Shown: positions 25,534-34,840 of the stretch, one piece after another | Layout: each line of letters starts with the position of its first letter | How positions within the stretch are numbered: position 1 is the stretch's first letter | DNA from: Stutzerimonas stutzeri | Lineage (GTDB): Bacteria > Pseudomonadota > Gammaproteobacteria > Pseudomonadales > Pseudomonadaceae | Direction: 5' to 3' | DNA: 64,000 bases | NCBI RefSeq assembly: GCF_000590475.1 | Contig: NZ_CP007441.1 | Span: 455,038-519,037, forward strand | Position numbers and translations under genes: made by a program | Notes under the pieces: generated by a model | Database searches by the model: none | Told to the model about the DNA's origin: nothing | Seen by the model: the letters and a program-made list of their open reading frames with translations, nothing else

Positions 25534-26058
25534 TCAGAAAACAGTCGACGGCATGACGCGAGTCCAGCCGCACATAACGTTGAGAGGGGCGACGCTGCCA
25601 TCTCGACCCCGTAGCGTTGCCGATAGATGACCTACTTGGTCCAGGCCCAGGCCAAGATGGATTGCCTGGCGCTGAGCTTGAAAGTTTTCCCAACGTTCGC
25701 GATTTCCGTTCCATTGGGTTTTGCGGAGCACCAGGCGCCGAAGTGTCCTTGGAATTAGCTGGCGCATCACCGCTGCTCTGGGCAAGTCCAGCCAGATCAC
25801 CATATCCGACTGTTCGCGCACCAGCGGGCGCACCGCAGAATAGGAACCTTCGACAATCCAGCCGTCTCCTTGCAACGCCTGTTCAACAATCTGTATGAAC
25901 TGATCGTCGGGCAACGGTTGCCAGTTCGGCTGATGGAACAGCGCATCGAGTTCAACGTGGCGATAACCCAGGCGGCTAGCCAGCTGCCGCGCCAGGGTAG
26001 TTTTGCCTGAGCCCGAACAACCGACCACGGAGATACGCTGGCACTGCGCGGCGCGCAC
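25534..26058 (-). CDS. P-loop kinase-like protein (topology modulation/FlaR-like)
   Basis: 174 aa. Walker A VGCSGSGKTTLARQL at about residues 12-26, then ELDALFHQPNWQPLPDDQF, the substrate/lid region WIVEGSYSAV and Walker-B-like MVIWLDLPRA. This pattern marks the adenylate-kinase-like family annotated as topology modulation protein or FlaR; the substrate is unknown. The gene starts 6 bp after the argH stop, so it is probably cotranscribed with argH. Confidence 0.8.
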   Translation of the reverse strand: MRAAQCQRISVVGCSGSGKTTLARQLASRLGYRHVELDALFHQPNWQPLPDDQFIQIVEQALQGDGWIVEGSYSAVRPLVREQSDMVIWLDLPRAAVMRQLIPRTLRRLVLRKTQWNGNRERWENFQAQRQAIHLGLGLDQVGHLSATLRGRDGSVAPLNVMCGWTRVMPSTVF

Positions 26059-26064
26059 GCTGAT

Positions 26065-27459
26065 TCAGCGCATCGCCAGCAACTCGCGCCCGCGCTGGAC
26101 GGCCGCCCGGACCTGTGCCGGGGCGGTGCCGCCGATATGGTCACGGGCGTTCACCGAACCTTCCAGCGTCAATACGGCGAATACATCGTCACCGATCTGG
26201 TCGCTGAACTGGCGCAGCTCGTCGAGGCTCATCTCGGCCAGGTCCTTGCCGGTCTCGACGCCGTATTTCACCGCATGACCGACGATCTCGTGACAGTCGC
26301 GGAAAGGCAGGCCTTTGCGCACCAGATAATCGGCCAGGTCGGTCGCGGTGGAGAAGCCGCGCAGCGCGGCCTCGCGCATGACTTCGCGCTTGGGCTTGAT
26401 CGCCGGCACCATGTCGGCAAAGGCGCGCAACGAGTCGCGCAGGGTGTCGGCGGCGTCGAACAACGGCTCTTTGTCTTCCTGGTTGTCCTTGTTGTAAGCC
26501 AGTGGCTGGCCCTTCATCAGCACCAAGAGACCTGCGAGTGCGCCGAATACACGACCAGTCTTGCCGCGCACCAGCTCCGGTACGTCGGGGTTCTTCTTCT
26601 GCGGCATGATCGAGCTGCCGGTGCAGAAGCGGTCGGGCAGGTCGATGAACTGGAACTGTGCGCTGGTCCAGAGCACCAGCTCTTCGGAGAAGCGCGACAG
26701 GTGCATCATCGCCACCGAGGCGGCGGCGCAGAATTCGATGGCGAAGTCGCGATCCGAGACGCCGTCCAGCGAGTTACCGGAGATGGCCTCGAAACCCAGC
26801 AGTTCGCAGGTAATTTCGCGCTGAATGGGATAAGTCGTGCCGGCTAGCGCGGCCGAGCCCAGCGGCATGCGGTTGGTGCGCTTGCGGCAGTCGACCAGGC
26901 GCTCGTAGTCGCGCGACAACATCTCGAACCAGGCCAACAGGTGATGGCCGAAGGTCACCGGCTGGGCTGTCTGCAGGTGCGTGAAGCCGGGCATGATCGT
27001 ATCGGCTTGCGCTTCGGCCAGCCCCAGCAGACCTTCTTGAAGTCGCGTGATTTCGCCGAGGATCAGGTCGATTTCATCGCGCAGCCAGAGGCGGATGTCG
27101 GTAGCGACCTGATCGTTGCGTGAGCGTCCGGTGTGCAGTTTTTTGCCGGTCACACCGATACGGTCGGTCAGGCGCGCTTCGATGTTCATGTGCACATCTT
27201 CCAGATCGACGCGCCAGTCGAAGGTGCCGGCCTCGATTTCGCCCTGGATGTCCTTCAGATTGGCGATGATCTCGTCACGTTCGGCATCGCTCAGCACTCC
27301 GGCCTTGGCCAGCATGGTGGCGTGGGCGATGGAGCCCATGATGTCGTGACGGTAGAGGCGCTTGTCGAACTCGACGGAGGCGGTGAATCGGGCGACGAAG
27401 GCGTCGACGGGCTCGCTGAAGCGGCCGCCCCAGGACTGGTTGGTCTTGTCGGTGCTCAT
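26065..27459 (-). CDS. argH: Argininosuccinate lyase
   Basis: 464 aa. Splits argininosuccinate into arginine and fumarate, the last step of arginine synthesis. The fumarase/aspartase superfamily signature GSSIMPQKKNPD carries the catalytic serine loop. HTGRSRNDQVATD, the helix with TVFGHH-like sequence (QPVTFGHHLLAW) and the start NQSWGGRFSEPVDAFVARFTASV are all present. It leads a minus-strand run with three smaller genes. In P. aeruginosa argH lies directly beside algZ; here a chemoreceptor gene sits between them. Confidence 0.97.
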   Translation of the reverse strand: MSTDKTNQSWGGRFSEPVDAFVARFTASVEFDKRLYRHDIMGSIAHATMLAKAGVLSDAERDEIIANLKDIQGEIEAGTFDWRVDLEDVHMNIEARLTDRIGVTGKKLHTGRSRNDQVATDIRLWLRDEIDLILGEITRLQEGLLGLAEAQADTIMPGFTHLQTAQPVTFGHHLLAWFEMLSRDYERLVDCRKRTNRMPLGSAALAGTTYPIQREITCELLGFEAISGNSLDGVSDRDFAIEFCAAASVAMMHLSRFSEELVLWTSAQFQFIDLPDRFCTGSSIMPQKKNPDVPELVRGKTGRVFGALAGLLVLMKGQPLAYNKDNQEDKEPLFDAADTLRDSLRAFADMVPAIKPKREVMREAALRGFSTATDLADYLVRKGLPFRDCHEIVGHAVKYGVETGKDLAEMSLDELRQFSDQIGDDVFAVLTLEGSVNARDHIGGTAPAQVRAAVQRGRELLAMR

Positions 27460-27635
27460 GAATGCGCTCGCAGAAATCGGGTGGGCGAAAAGAAAGGCCG
27501 AATAATAACAGGGTTCAGTGGCCCCTCATGCGTGGGCGGGATCACCGTCCGTAATGGCGCGCCGCCCGGAAGCAATGTGCGCGCCAGGGGCGCGCTCAGA
27601 CGTGACGGTCTGCCCAGCGCGAGTTTCCGTCATGG

Positions 27636-29567
27636 TCACGCCCTGAACTGGCCCAGGCTCGCTTCGAGCCGGTCAGCCAGATTGCCCAGCGCTCGACCAC
27701 TGGTGGCGGTGGCGGTAACCGCCTCGGCGGATCGTTCGGCCTCGGTCAGAATCACCTGCACGCGCTCCCGGACGCTGGACGCGGTATGGGCTTGCCGTTC
27801 GGCGCCCTTTGTCGCTTCCTGTACGGTGTCATGCACCTGCGCCACGGCGAGCTGGAGCGTGCGCTGCAACTCTCGGCTGGTGGTGAGCGAAGCCAAGCCG
27901 CTGTCGGCCTGCTCGCCGGTACTGCTGATGGTCGAGACGGCAGCTCGCGCGCCTTGCTGCAGGCTTTCGATATGCGCCCGGATGTCGCCAGTGGATTGTT
28001 GGGTCTTGCTGGCCAGCGCACGCACTTCGTCGGCTACCACGGCAAAGCCGCGACCGCTTTCGCCGGCACGAGCTGCCTCGATGGCGGCATTCAACGCGAG
28101 CAGGTTGGTCTGCTCGGCGATGCCCTGGATCACCGTCAGCACGACTTCGACCTGTTCGCTCTGCTTGGCCAGCTTCTCGATCACCTCGGTGCTGCTGCGT
28201 ACGCCTTCGCCGAGTGCTGCAATGGTTCTTCCGACCTGATCCGAGATGGCCTCGTTGTCGAGAGCCGCTTTGCGGATTGAAATTACTTGCTCCAGCGCAG
28301 CTTGCATGGCCAGGCTTTCTTCCTGGGCGCGGTGCGTCATGTCCGCAAGCGCCTGAAGGCTGCCAGCCACCTCGTCGCGCTGGCGCTCGGCAGCGGTCGC
28401 TGCGGCAGTGCTGCGGCTGCTCAGCGCAGCGATTTCAGTGCCTGTCTGCACGGCGATAGCGCGCGCTTCCTGGACGATGGGCTGAAGCTTGGCCAGGAAC
28501 AGGTTGACGGCATCGGCCATGTCGCCCACTTCATCCGTGCTGTGAATCTTCACGCGTTGGGTGAGGTCGCCGTGGCCGGCCGACAGGTCACGCAAGGCTG
28601 TCACCAACAAACCCAGGCGCCGCAGGACCCGACGGCCCAAAACCAGCGTCACGGCAATCAGCAGCAGCGCGCCAGTTATCGCGAGGCCGAGGCTGATTTT
28701 CCAGAGCAGGCTGGTCGCCGACTGTTTCACGGCCTTTTGGCTGTTCGCGTCGAGCGCTTGTGCCACTTCCGCGGCCGCCGCCAGGCGCGCCGCCAGTACC
28801 TGTGCGCTGTCGCTGGCGGTGGCGGCAAGGCCGGTTTCGACCAGCTTCGCGGTGCCGTCGATCAGCGTCTGGAAGCGGCTGTCGAAGGCGGCGAGTTCGG
28901 TGTTAACCGCCGATGTAGACAAACCGAGGACGACCTGGCCAATGACGGCGCCCTTGGGGTTGATGGGGGCTTTGGCGAGATACAGCGCCGGGTCGTTTTC
29001 GGCCGCGGACAGAACCTTGTCGAAAGCGGATCGGCCGTTGCCCTTGTCGAGCAGCGCCTTGATCCTCGGATCCTTGCGATTCAGATGGCGGGTGAGTTGA
29101 TTGCCATCGGAATCGAAGTAAACGACGAACAGGACGGCCGGGTTTCGGTGAGCCATCCTGACGAATTCGGTCAATGCGGGAACGTCGTTGTCCCAAATCG
29201 CCGCGGGCGCGACGCCAGCCAGCAGAACAGCCAAGTCATCGCCGGATTGCTTGAGATGACGTTTGAGCACGTCCTGCAGCTGCCCCTGCTCGTCGGTGAG
29301 GCGCTGTGTCAGGCCTTGGGCGAGATCGTCTTTCAAGCGTTCAGACAGGCTGGACAGACCACTCCGTACTTCCACATCAGCGGATTGCAGCTCGCCGAGC
29401 AGGCGCGCGGCGTCCTGGCCCAGGTTTTTTCGAATTTCCTGCTCCAGCGCTCCGATCGTGCCCCGTGTCAGTGCGAGGGCGACCACGACCTGCACCACCA
29501 CCGCTGCACACAACGTGAGAAATACCGGACGCAGCAAACGGCTACGCAATGAAGAAAACAGCAGCAC
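27636..29567 (-). CDS. Methyl-accepting chemotaxis protein
   Basis: 643 aa transmembrane chemoreceptor. TM1 at about residues 13-35, a periplasmic ligand domain of about 250 residues, TM2 at about 288-310 (ISLGLAITGALLLIAVTLVLG), a HAMP domain (about 311-365) and a cytoplasmic signalling domain with the hairpin tip EQTNLLALNAAIEAARAGESGRGFAVVADEVR. No CheR-docking pentapeptide is seen at the C-terminus (ends LGQFRA). The ligand is not predictable by eye. It is a single gene between argH and the algZR pair. Its stop is 176 bp upstream of the argH start. Confidence 0.92.
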   Translation of the reverse strand: MLLFSSLRSRLLRPVFLTLCAAVVVQVVVALALTRGTIGALEQEIRKNLGQDAARLLGELQSADVEVRSGLSSLSERLKDDLAQGLTQRLTDEQGQLQDVLKRHLKQSGDDLAVLLAGVAPAAIWDNDVPALTEFVRMAHRNPAVLFVVYFDSDGNQLTRHLNRKDPRIKALLDKGNGRSAFDKVLSAAENDPALYLAKAPINPKGAVIGQVVLGLSTSAVNTELAAFDSRFQTLIDGTAKLVETGLAATASDSAQVLAARLAAAAEVAQALDANSQKAVKQSATSLLWKISLGLAITGALLLIAVTLVLGRRVLRRLGLLVTALRDLSAGHGDLTQRVKIHSTDEVGDMADAVNLFLAKLQPIVQEARAIAVQTGTEIAALSSRSTAAATAAERQRDEVAGSLQALADMTHRAQEESLAMQAALEQVISIRKAALDNEAISDQVGRTIAALGEGVRSSTEVIEKLAKQSEQVEVVLTVIQGIAEQTNLLALNAAIEAARAGESGRGFAVVADEVRALASKTQQSTGDIRAHIESLQQGARAAVSTISSTGEQADSGLASLTTSRELQRTLQLAVAQVHDTVQEATKGAERQAHTASSVRERVQVILTEAERSAEAVTATATSGRALGNLADRLEASLGQFRA

Positions 29568-29834
29568 GGCTCTTACTCCTGCCGCCTCGAGCGGCCAATA
29601 GACGGTAGGCGCAATGCAATCATTAAGCCATTATTCCGGTGTCGGCCAGCTCATTCGCGTCTTTAATCGTCCTGATGAACCGTTGCCGATTCGATACCGT
29701 GCGCAACTTGCGAAGGCTTAGTACATCCCGTTTGCTAGGCACCGATAGACTAAACGCTCACAGGCGCGATGACGGCTACTTAGCCCCTCTGTCTGCTCAT
29801 TGCTTTGCGCCCTTGCCGCGCGGACATTCATTCC
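29568..29834. other. Intergenic region upstream of algZ
   Basis: 267 bp between the divergent chemoreceptor gene and algZ. It must hold promoters in both directions. I see no convincing consensus promoter, terminator or repeat, and no small open frame with coding character. Confidence 0.6.
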
Positions 29835-30893
29835 ATGCAAATAAAAAATCCCAGCCGGTCGCGCTCAGCTCCCCAGCCCGACGACTTTTTCGTGCCGGAA
29901 CTGTGCGAGCCAGAGGCACTACTCGGGCTGGTTCTGCTCGCCGAGCTGCTGGTGCTGGTCTTGGTGCTGGCCGAGCCGATGCAACCCGGCTTCAACTGGA
30001 TGCGCTTGGCGCTGACGTCGCTGTTCGTGCAATGGGTGATGCTGCTATCGGCCGGTCTGACCTGCCAGTTGAGGCCGTTATTGGCGCGATTGTCGCCCTG
30101 GCTCGCAGGCCTGGTCTGCTGCGCCTTGGTGGTCGGGTTGACGCTGGCCTGTACGGCGGTGGCTGATATCTACCAGCTGGGTGGGCCGCTGACTCGTGTC
30201 GGTGAGGTCAATCTGTATCTGCGACATGCTTTGATCAGCCTGATCATGTCGGGCCTGCTATTGCGCTATTTCTACCTGCAAAGCCAGTGGCGGCGACAGG
30301 AGCAGGCCGAGCTCAAGGCACGCATCGAGTCGCTGCAAGCGCGTGTCCGTCCGCATTTTCTGTTCAACAGCCTGAACAGCATTGCCAGTCTGGTGGCGAC
30401 GGATCCGGGCAAGGCCGAGCAGGCGGTGCTGGACCTGTCCGACCTGTTCCGTGCCAGCCTGGCACGCCCCGGCACGCTGGTGCCCTGGCGTGAGGAACTG
30501 GAGCTGTCGCGTCGCTACCTGTCGATCGAGCAATACCGGCTGGGCGAGCGGCTGCAGGTCGAGTGGCAGGTCGATGGCGTTCCGGATGATCTGCCGATTC
30601 CTCAGTTGACATTGCAGCCGCTGCTGGAAAACGCGCTGATTCACGGTATTCAGCCTCGGGTCGAGGGTGGAATGGTCAGCGTGGCGGCGCATTATGCCGA
30701 TGGCGTGTTTCATTTGGAGGTCAGCAATCCGTTCGACGAAGCCGCCCAAGCGCCGCCATCTCGGGGTACTCAGCAGGCCCTGCGCAATATAGACGCACGA
30801 CTAACGGCACTTTTCGGTCCCGCAGCGAGTCTCAGCGTGAAGCGGCATAACGCCCGTTACTACACCTGTCTACGCTATCCGTGTGCGACATAA
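29835..30893 (+). CDS. algZ: Sensor histidine kinase AlgZ (FimS)
   Basis: 352 aa from the ATG at 29835 (MQIKNPSRSRSAPQPDD). Four hydrophobic helices occupy about residues 35-150. A LytS/YehU-type kinase domain follows: the H-box RPHFLFNSLNSIASLV carries the phosphoacceptor His, and LTLQPLLENALIHGI is the N-box. It lacks a classical G-box-rich HATPase end, as in P. aeruginosa AlgZ. It partners AlgR, encoded immediately downstream, to control alginate, twitching motility and virulence. The start has only a weak ribosome site. Confidence 0.92.
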   Translation: MQIKNPSRSRSAPQPDDFFVPELCEPEALLGLVLLAELLVLVLVLAEPMQPGFNWMRLALTSLFVQWVMLLSAGLTCQLRPLLARLSPWLAGLVCCALVVGLTLACTAVADIYQLGGPLTRVGEVNLYLRHALISLIMSGLLLRYFYLQSQWRRQEQAELKARIESLQARVRPHFLFNSLNSIASLVATDPGKAEQAVLDLSDLFRASLARPGTLVPWREELELSRRYLSIEQYRLGERLQVEWQVDGVPDDLPIPQLTLQPLLENALIHGIQPRVEGGMVSVAAHYADGVFHLEVSNPFDEAAQAPPSRGTQQALRNIDARLTALFGPAASLSVKRHNARYYTCLRYPCAT

Positions 30894-30913
30894 AAGCAGG
30901 AAGCCAGATCCAT

Positions 30914-31660
30914 ATGAATGTGCTGATTGTCGATGACGAACCTCTAGCCCGCGAGCGCCTTGCCCGACTGGTAGGTGATCTTGACGGCTATCGTGTCCTG
31001 GAACCTTCCGCCGCCAACGGCGAGGAGGCGCTGTCCCTGATCGAGGAACTGCGCCCCGATGTCGTGTTGCTGGATATCCGTATGCCAGGCCTCGATGGTC
31101 TTCAGGTCGCGGCCAAGCTTTGCGAGCGCGATGCCCCCCCAGCTGTAATTTTCTGTACGGCCCATGACGAGTTCGCGCTGGATGCTTTCCAGGTCAGCGC
31201 GGTTGGCTATCTGGTCAAGCCGGTACGCCCGGAGCATCTGGCCGAGGCGCTGAAAAAGGCCGAGCGTCCGAACCGGGTCCAGCTCGCTGCGCTCACCCGC
31301 CCTGCGGCGGTTTCCGGCACCGGGCCCCGCAGCCATATCAGCGCCCGGACTCGCAAGGGCATCGAGCTGATTCCGCTGCCCAAGGTGATTTATTTCATTG
31401 CCGACCACAAATACGTGACCCTGCGTCACGAGGGCGGCGAGGTGCTGTTGGATGAACCACTTAAGGCGCTCGAGGACGAGTTCGGTGACCGTTTCGTACG
31501 CATTCATCGCAACGCCCTGGTGTACCGGGATCGCATCGAGCGGCTGCAGCGTACGCCGCTTGGCCATTTCCAATTGTTCCTCAAGGGCCTCGAAGGTGAG
31601 CCGCTGACAGTCAGTCGGCGACATGTCGCCGGTGTGCGCAAGCTAATGCAGCACCTTTGA
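30914..31660 (+). CDS. algR: Response regulator AlgR (LytTR family)
   Basis: 248 aa, same length as P. aeruginosa AlgR. The receiver domain (1-120) has Asp7/Asp8, phosphoacceptor Asp54 in VVLLDIRMPGLDG and Lys102-type lysine in GYLVKPVRPEH. A LytTR DNA-binding domain follows (about 145-248: RKGIELIPLPKVIYFIADHKYV). The ATG at 30914 is used because residues coded before it are absent from AlgR. It lies 20 bp after algZ, so the two-component pair is one unit, with hemC next on the same strand. Confidence 0.96.
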   Translation: MNVLIVDDEPLARERLARLVGDLDGYRVLEPSAANGEEALSLIEELRPDVVLLDIRMPGLDGLQVAAKLCERDAPPAVIFCTAHDEFALDAFQVSAVGYLVKPVRPEHLAEALKKAERPNRVQLAALTRPAAVSGTGPRSHISARTRKGIELIPLPKVIYFIADHKYVTLRHEGGEVLLDEPLKALEDEFGDRFVRIHRNALVYRDRIERLQRTPLGHFQLFLKGLEGEPLTVSRRHVAGVRKLMQHL

Positions 31661-31885
31661 GAAGCAGCGGAAAGCTAGTAGCAAAAACCTGGGCAGCGGT
31701 TGCAGGACGCGAGCCCCCAGGCGAGCTTGACTTGTAGGCTTATTCCGCCGGGCCGCTCGTGCGAGGTATCGCGGCGAAGATCAGGCATAAGCGTGCCTTG
31801 AACCGGCCCTTCTTGATCCGCGCCAACCCAGCAGCCTGGCCCGGGCTGTTATCATCGGCGGCAGTTCATTTGTCTGGAATTGCCC

Positions 31886-32824
31886 ATGTCTCGCGAAATT
31901 CGCATCGCCACCCGCAAGAGTGCCTTGGCCCTGTGGCAGGCCGAGTATGTCAAAGCGCGCCTTGAGGCCGCTCATCCCGATGTGACCGTCAGCCTGGTGC
32001 CGATGGTCAGTCGCGGTGACAAGCTGCTCGATGCGCCGCTGGCGAAGATCGGTGGCAAGGGCCTGTTCGTCAAGGAACTGGAAACGGCGATGATGGAGAA
32101 CCAGGCGGATATTGCGGTGCATTCCATGAAGGACGTGCCGATGGAATTTCCCGAGGGGCTCGGCTTGTACTGCATCTGCGAGCGTGAAGACCCCCGCGAT
32201 GCGTTCGTCTCCAATCATTACCAGGATCTCGACGCATTGCCGTCGGGAGCGGTCGTTGGCACATCCAGTCTGCGGCGTCAGGCGCAACTGCTGGCGCGAC
32301 GCCCCGATCTGAAGATTCAGTTTCTGCGCGGCAACGTCAACACCCGTCTGGCCAAGCTTGATGCGGGCGAGTACGACGCCATCATCCTCGCCGCGGCCGG
32401 TCTCATCCGCCTTGGTTTCGGTGAACGCATCCGCTCCAGCATCGGTGTCGAAGACAGCCTGCCCGCAGGTGGCCAAGGTGCGGTCGGTATCGAATGCCGG
32501 ACCGGCGATAAGGAACTGCACCAGTTGCTGCAATGCATGAACGATCCGCAGACGGCGCTGCGTGTCAGCGCCGAGCGCGCACTGAATCGCCATCTGAATG
32601 GCGGTTGCCAAGTGCCGATTGCCTGTTATGCGGTGCTCGAAGGCGATCAGCTGTGGTTGCGCGGCCTGGTCGGTCAGCCGGATGGCACCTTGCTGTTGCG
32701 CGCCGAAGACCGCGCGCCCATTGCTGAAGCGCAGGCTCTCGGCGTACGCGTTGCCGAAGCGCTGCTCGCACAAGGCGCCGCCAAGATCCTGCAGGACGTT
32801 TACGGTGAGGCCGGCAAGGCGTGA
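31886..32824 (+). CDS. hemC: Porphobilinogen deaminase (hydroxymethylbilane synthase)
   Basis: 312 aa. Polymerises four porphobilinogens to hydroxymethylbilane. The dipyrromethane cofactor cysteine is in NGGCQVPIACY. MKDVPMEFPEGL and TSSLRRQAQLLARRPDL are the family substrate-binding blocks. The ATG at 31886 is preferred over one two codons earlier. A 225-bp leader separates it from algR. It begins the hemC-hemD-hemX-hemY cluster and overlaps hemD at GTGA. Confidence 0.96.
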   Translation: MSREIRIATRKSALALWQAEYVKARLEAAHPDVTVSLVPMVSRGDKLLDAPLAKIGGKGLFVKELETAMMENQADIAVHSMKDVPMEFPEGLGLYCICEREDPRDAFVSNHYQDLDALPSGAVVGTSSLRRQAQLLARRPDLKIQFLRGNVNTRLAKLDAGEYDAIILAAAGLIRLGFGERIRSSIGVEDSLPAGGQGAVGIECRTGDKELHQLLQCMNDPQTALRVSAERALNRHLNGGCQVPIACYAVLEGDQLWLRGLVGQPDGTLLLRAEDRAPIAEAQALGVRVAEALLAQGAAKILQDVYGEAGKA

Positions 32825-33591
32825 GCGGCTGGCGTCTGCTGCTGACGCGTCCGGCTGAAGAATGCGCCGCCTTGGCTGCAGCGCTGTCCGAGGCGGGTAT
32901 CCACAGCGCGAGCCTGCCGCTGCTTGCGATCGAGCCATTGGACGAGACCGCCGAGCAGCGCGCCACGATACGCGAGCTGGAACGCTACTGCGCGGTGGTG
33001 GTGGTAAGCAAGCCAGCCGCGAGGCTGGGCCTGGAGCTGCTCGGTCGCTACGGGCAGCAGCCGCCGCCTGGTCAAGCCTGGTTCAGCGTCGGTGCGGCGA
33101 CAGGCGCCATCCTGAAAAACAATGGTGTGGATGCCAGCTGGCCCGACCGTGGCGACGACAGCGAGGCTCTGCTGGCGCTGCCGCGCCTGGCAGAGGCGCT
33201 CGAAGAGGCGGACCCGAAGGTATTGATCCTGCGCGGCGAGGGTGGTCGCGAGCATATCGCCGAAACGCTTCGCCTGCGCGGCGCCCAGGTCGACACCCTT
33301 GAGTTGTACCGGCGTTGCTTGCCTGAATACCCACCAGGGGCGCTGATCGAAATCCTTCGTTCGGAACGGCTGAATGCCTTGGTGGTCAGCAGTGGGCAGG
33401 GCTTGGAGTCGTTGTACGCCCTGGCTGGGTCCGACTGGCCCGTGCTGCGTGAGCTACCCTTGTTCGTACCGAGCCCTCGGGTGGCCGAAATGGCCGCAGC
33501 CTTGGGCGCCAAAATAATAGTGGACTGCCGTGGTGCCGGAACCGCGGCTTTGCTGGCGGCGCTACGGGACAATCCTGAGCCCGCCTCCTGA
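32821..33591 (+). CDS. hemD: Uroporphyrinogen-III synthase
   Basis: 256 aa from a GTG that overlaps the hemC stop. HemD cyclises hydroxymethylbilane with inversion of ring D. The family is poorly conserved; recognisable parts are WRLLLTRPAEECAALAAAL, VVVSKPAA, VLILRGEGGREHIAETLRLRGA and LVVSSGQGLESL. The two-lobed fold of about 250 residues is complete. Its position between hemC and hemX supports the call. Confidence 0.92.
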   Translation: MSGWRLLLTRPAEECAALAAALSEAGIHSASLPLLAIEPLDETAEQRATIRELERYCAVVVVSKPAARLGLELLGRYGQQPPPGQAWFSVGAATGAILKNNGVDASWPDRGDDSEALLALPRLAEALEEADPKVLILRGEGGREHIAETLRLRGAQVDTLELYRRCLPEYPPGALIEILRSERLNALVVSSGQGLESLYALAGSDWPVLRELPLFVPSPRVAEMAAALGAKIIVDCRGAGTAALLAALRDNPEPAS

Positions 33592-33607
33592 TGCAAAGGA
33601 TGGAAAC

Positions 33608-34840
33608 GTGAGCGAAGCAGATTCCGATAAGGCAGCGAAACAACCCACGGGCAGCGATCCCGTCACCCCACCGAAGCCCGTCGAGAAAGAGAATAAGAGA
33701 GATTCGAAAGAGCCCCCCAAGGCTCCGCCGCCCAAAACGTCCCCTGTTGCTACGTCCGACTCCCGCGGCGGCGGCAAGGCGCTGGCCGGCTTGGCTTTAT
33801 TGGTCGGCCTGGCCGGCCTGGCTGCTGGAGGCTACAGCGTCTGGCAGACTCAGCAGATGGCCGAGCAGGGGCGCCAGCAGCTCGATACGGCGCAGGCGGC
33901 GCGTGACCAGGCGAGTCAGCTGGACGCGCGCAGTCAACAACTGGACAGCCGCCTCGGGCGGCTGGAACAGCTGCCTTCGGCGGAGCAGCTTGAAGACCGG
34001 CGGCGCTTGTTGTCCGAGTTGCAAAGCGATCAGCAGCGGCTCTCGGGGCGGGTGGAGCAGGTTCTCGGGGCCAGCCGTGAACAATGGCGCCTGGCCGAGG
34101 CCGAGCACCTGTTGCGTATGGCGATGTTGCGCCTGTCGGCGATGCAGGACGTGAACAGTGCGCAATTGCTGATTGCCGAAGCTGACCTGATTCTGCGCAA
34201 GCAGGACGATCCGGGGGCGTACGGCGCCCGGCAGAAACTGCTGGAGGGGCTCGAAGCGTTGCGCAGTCTCCCGGATCTGGACAGGACTGGCTTGTTCATG
34301 CAATTAGGCGCATTGCGTGGTCAAGCCAATCAGCTCAGCGGCCTGGCCCCAGAATTCGAAAACGGCCCAGGCGAGCCAGATATGCAGGGCGAAAGTCGCT
34401 GGCGGCAATGGCTGGATGAGCTGACGCGCTACGTGCGGATCGATTTCAATGCGGGTACCGATGTCAAACCACTGCTGGCCGGCCAGAGCCTGGCGCAGGT
34501 CCGGCTCGCCCTATCATTGGCCATCGAACAGGCGCAGTGGGCGGTGCTCAATGGCAACGAACAGGTCTATCGACAATCGCTGGATCAGGCTGCCCGGTTG
34601 ATCGAAGATCACTTCAGCGAGGAGAACGGCCAGAGCCGCGGTCTGCGTGATCGCATCGAGCAGCTTGCAAAGCGGCAGGTTGCGGTCAACCTGCCGGATC
34701 TGGCGCCGGCGCTGCAGGCCATGCAGGCCTATGTGCAAAAGCGTGAGTCGTCCCAGAACAGCGAACCTGCCGCGCCTGCTGAACGCAATGAGCCGGCCGG
34801 CGAGGCCGAACAGGCGGCCGAAGGGGATCTGCGCACATGA
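33608..34840 (+). CDS. hemX: HemX, membrane-anchored uroporphyrin-III methyltransferase-like protein
   Basis: 410 aa from the GTG at 33608, with AAGGATGG upstream. Residues 1-55 are charged, proline-rich and probably disordered; one membrane helix lies at about 58-78 (ALAGLALLVGLAGLAAGGYSVW); a long coiled coil (about 80-165) and a periplasmic helical domain follow. Despite its usual name, it lacks the methyltransferase fold of CysG, so catalysis is doubtful. The role in haem synthesis is unclear. It overlaps hemY by 4 bp. Confidence 0.9.
   Translation: MSEADSDKAAKQPTGSDPVTPPKPVEKENKRDSKEPPKAPPPKTSPVATSDSRGGGKALAGLALLVGLAGLAAGGYSVWQTQQMAEQGRQQLDTAQAARDQASQLDARSQQLDSRLGRLEQLPSAEQLEDRRRLLSELQSDQQRLSGRVEQVLGASREQWRLAEAEHLLRMAMLRLSAMQDVNSAQLLIAEADLILRKQDDPGAYGARQKLLEGLEALRSLPDLDRTGLFMQLGALRGQANQLSGLAPEFENGPGEPDMQGESRWRQWLDELTRYVRIDFNAGTDVKPLLAGQSLAQVRLALSLAIEQAQWAVLNGNEQVYRQSLDQAARLIEDHFSEENGQSRGLRDRIEQLAKRQVAVNLPDLAPALQAMQAYVQKRESSQNSEPAAPAERNEPAGEAEQAAEGDLRT

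Noticed and set aside
28287..29552. 421-codon frame antisense to the chemoreceptor
   Set aside because: The opposite strand encodes a full MCP with HAMP and signalling tip; this frame has no protein-like features.
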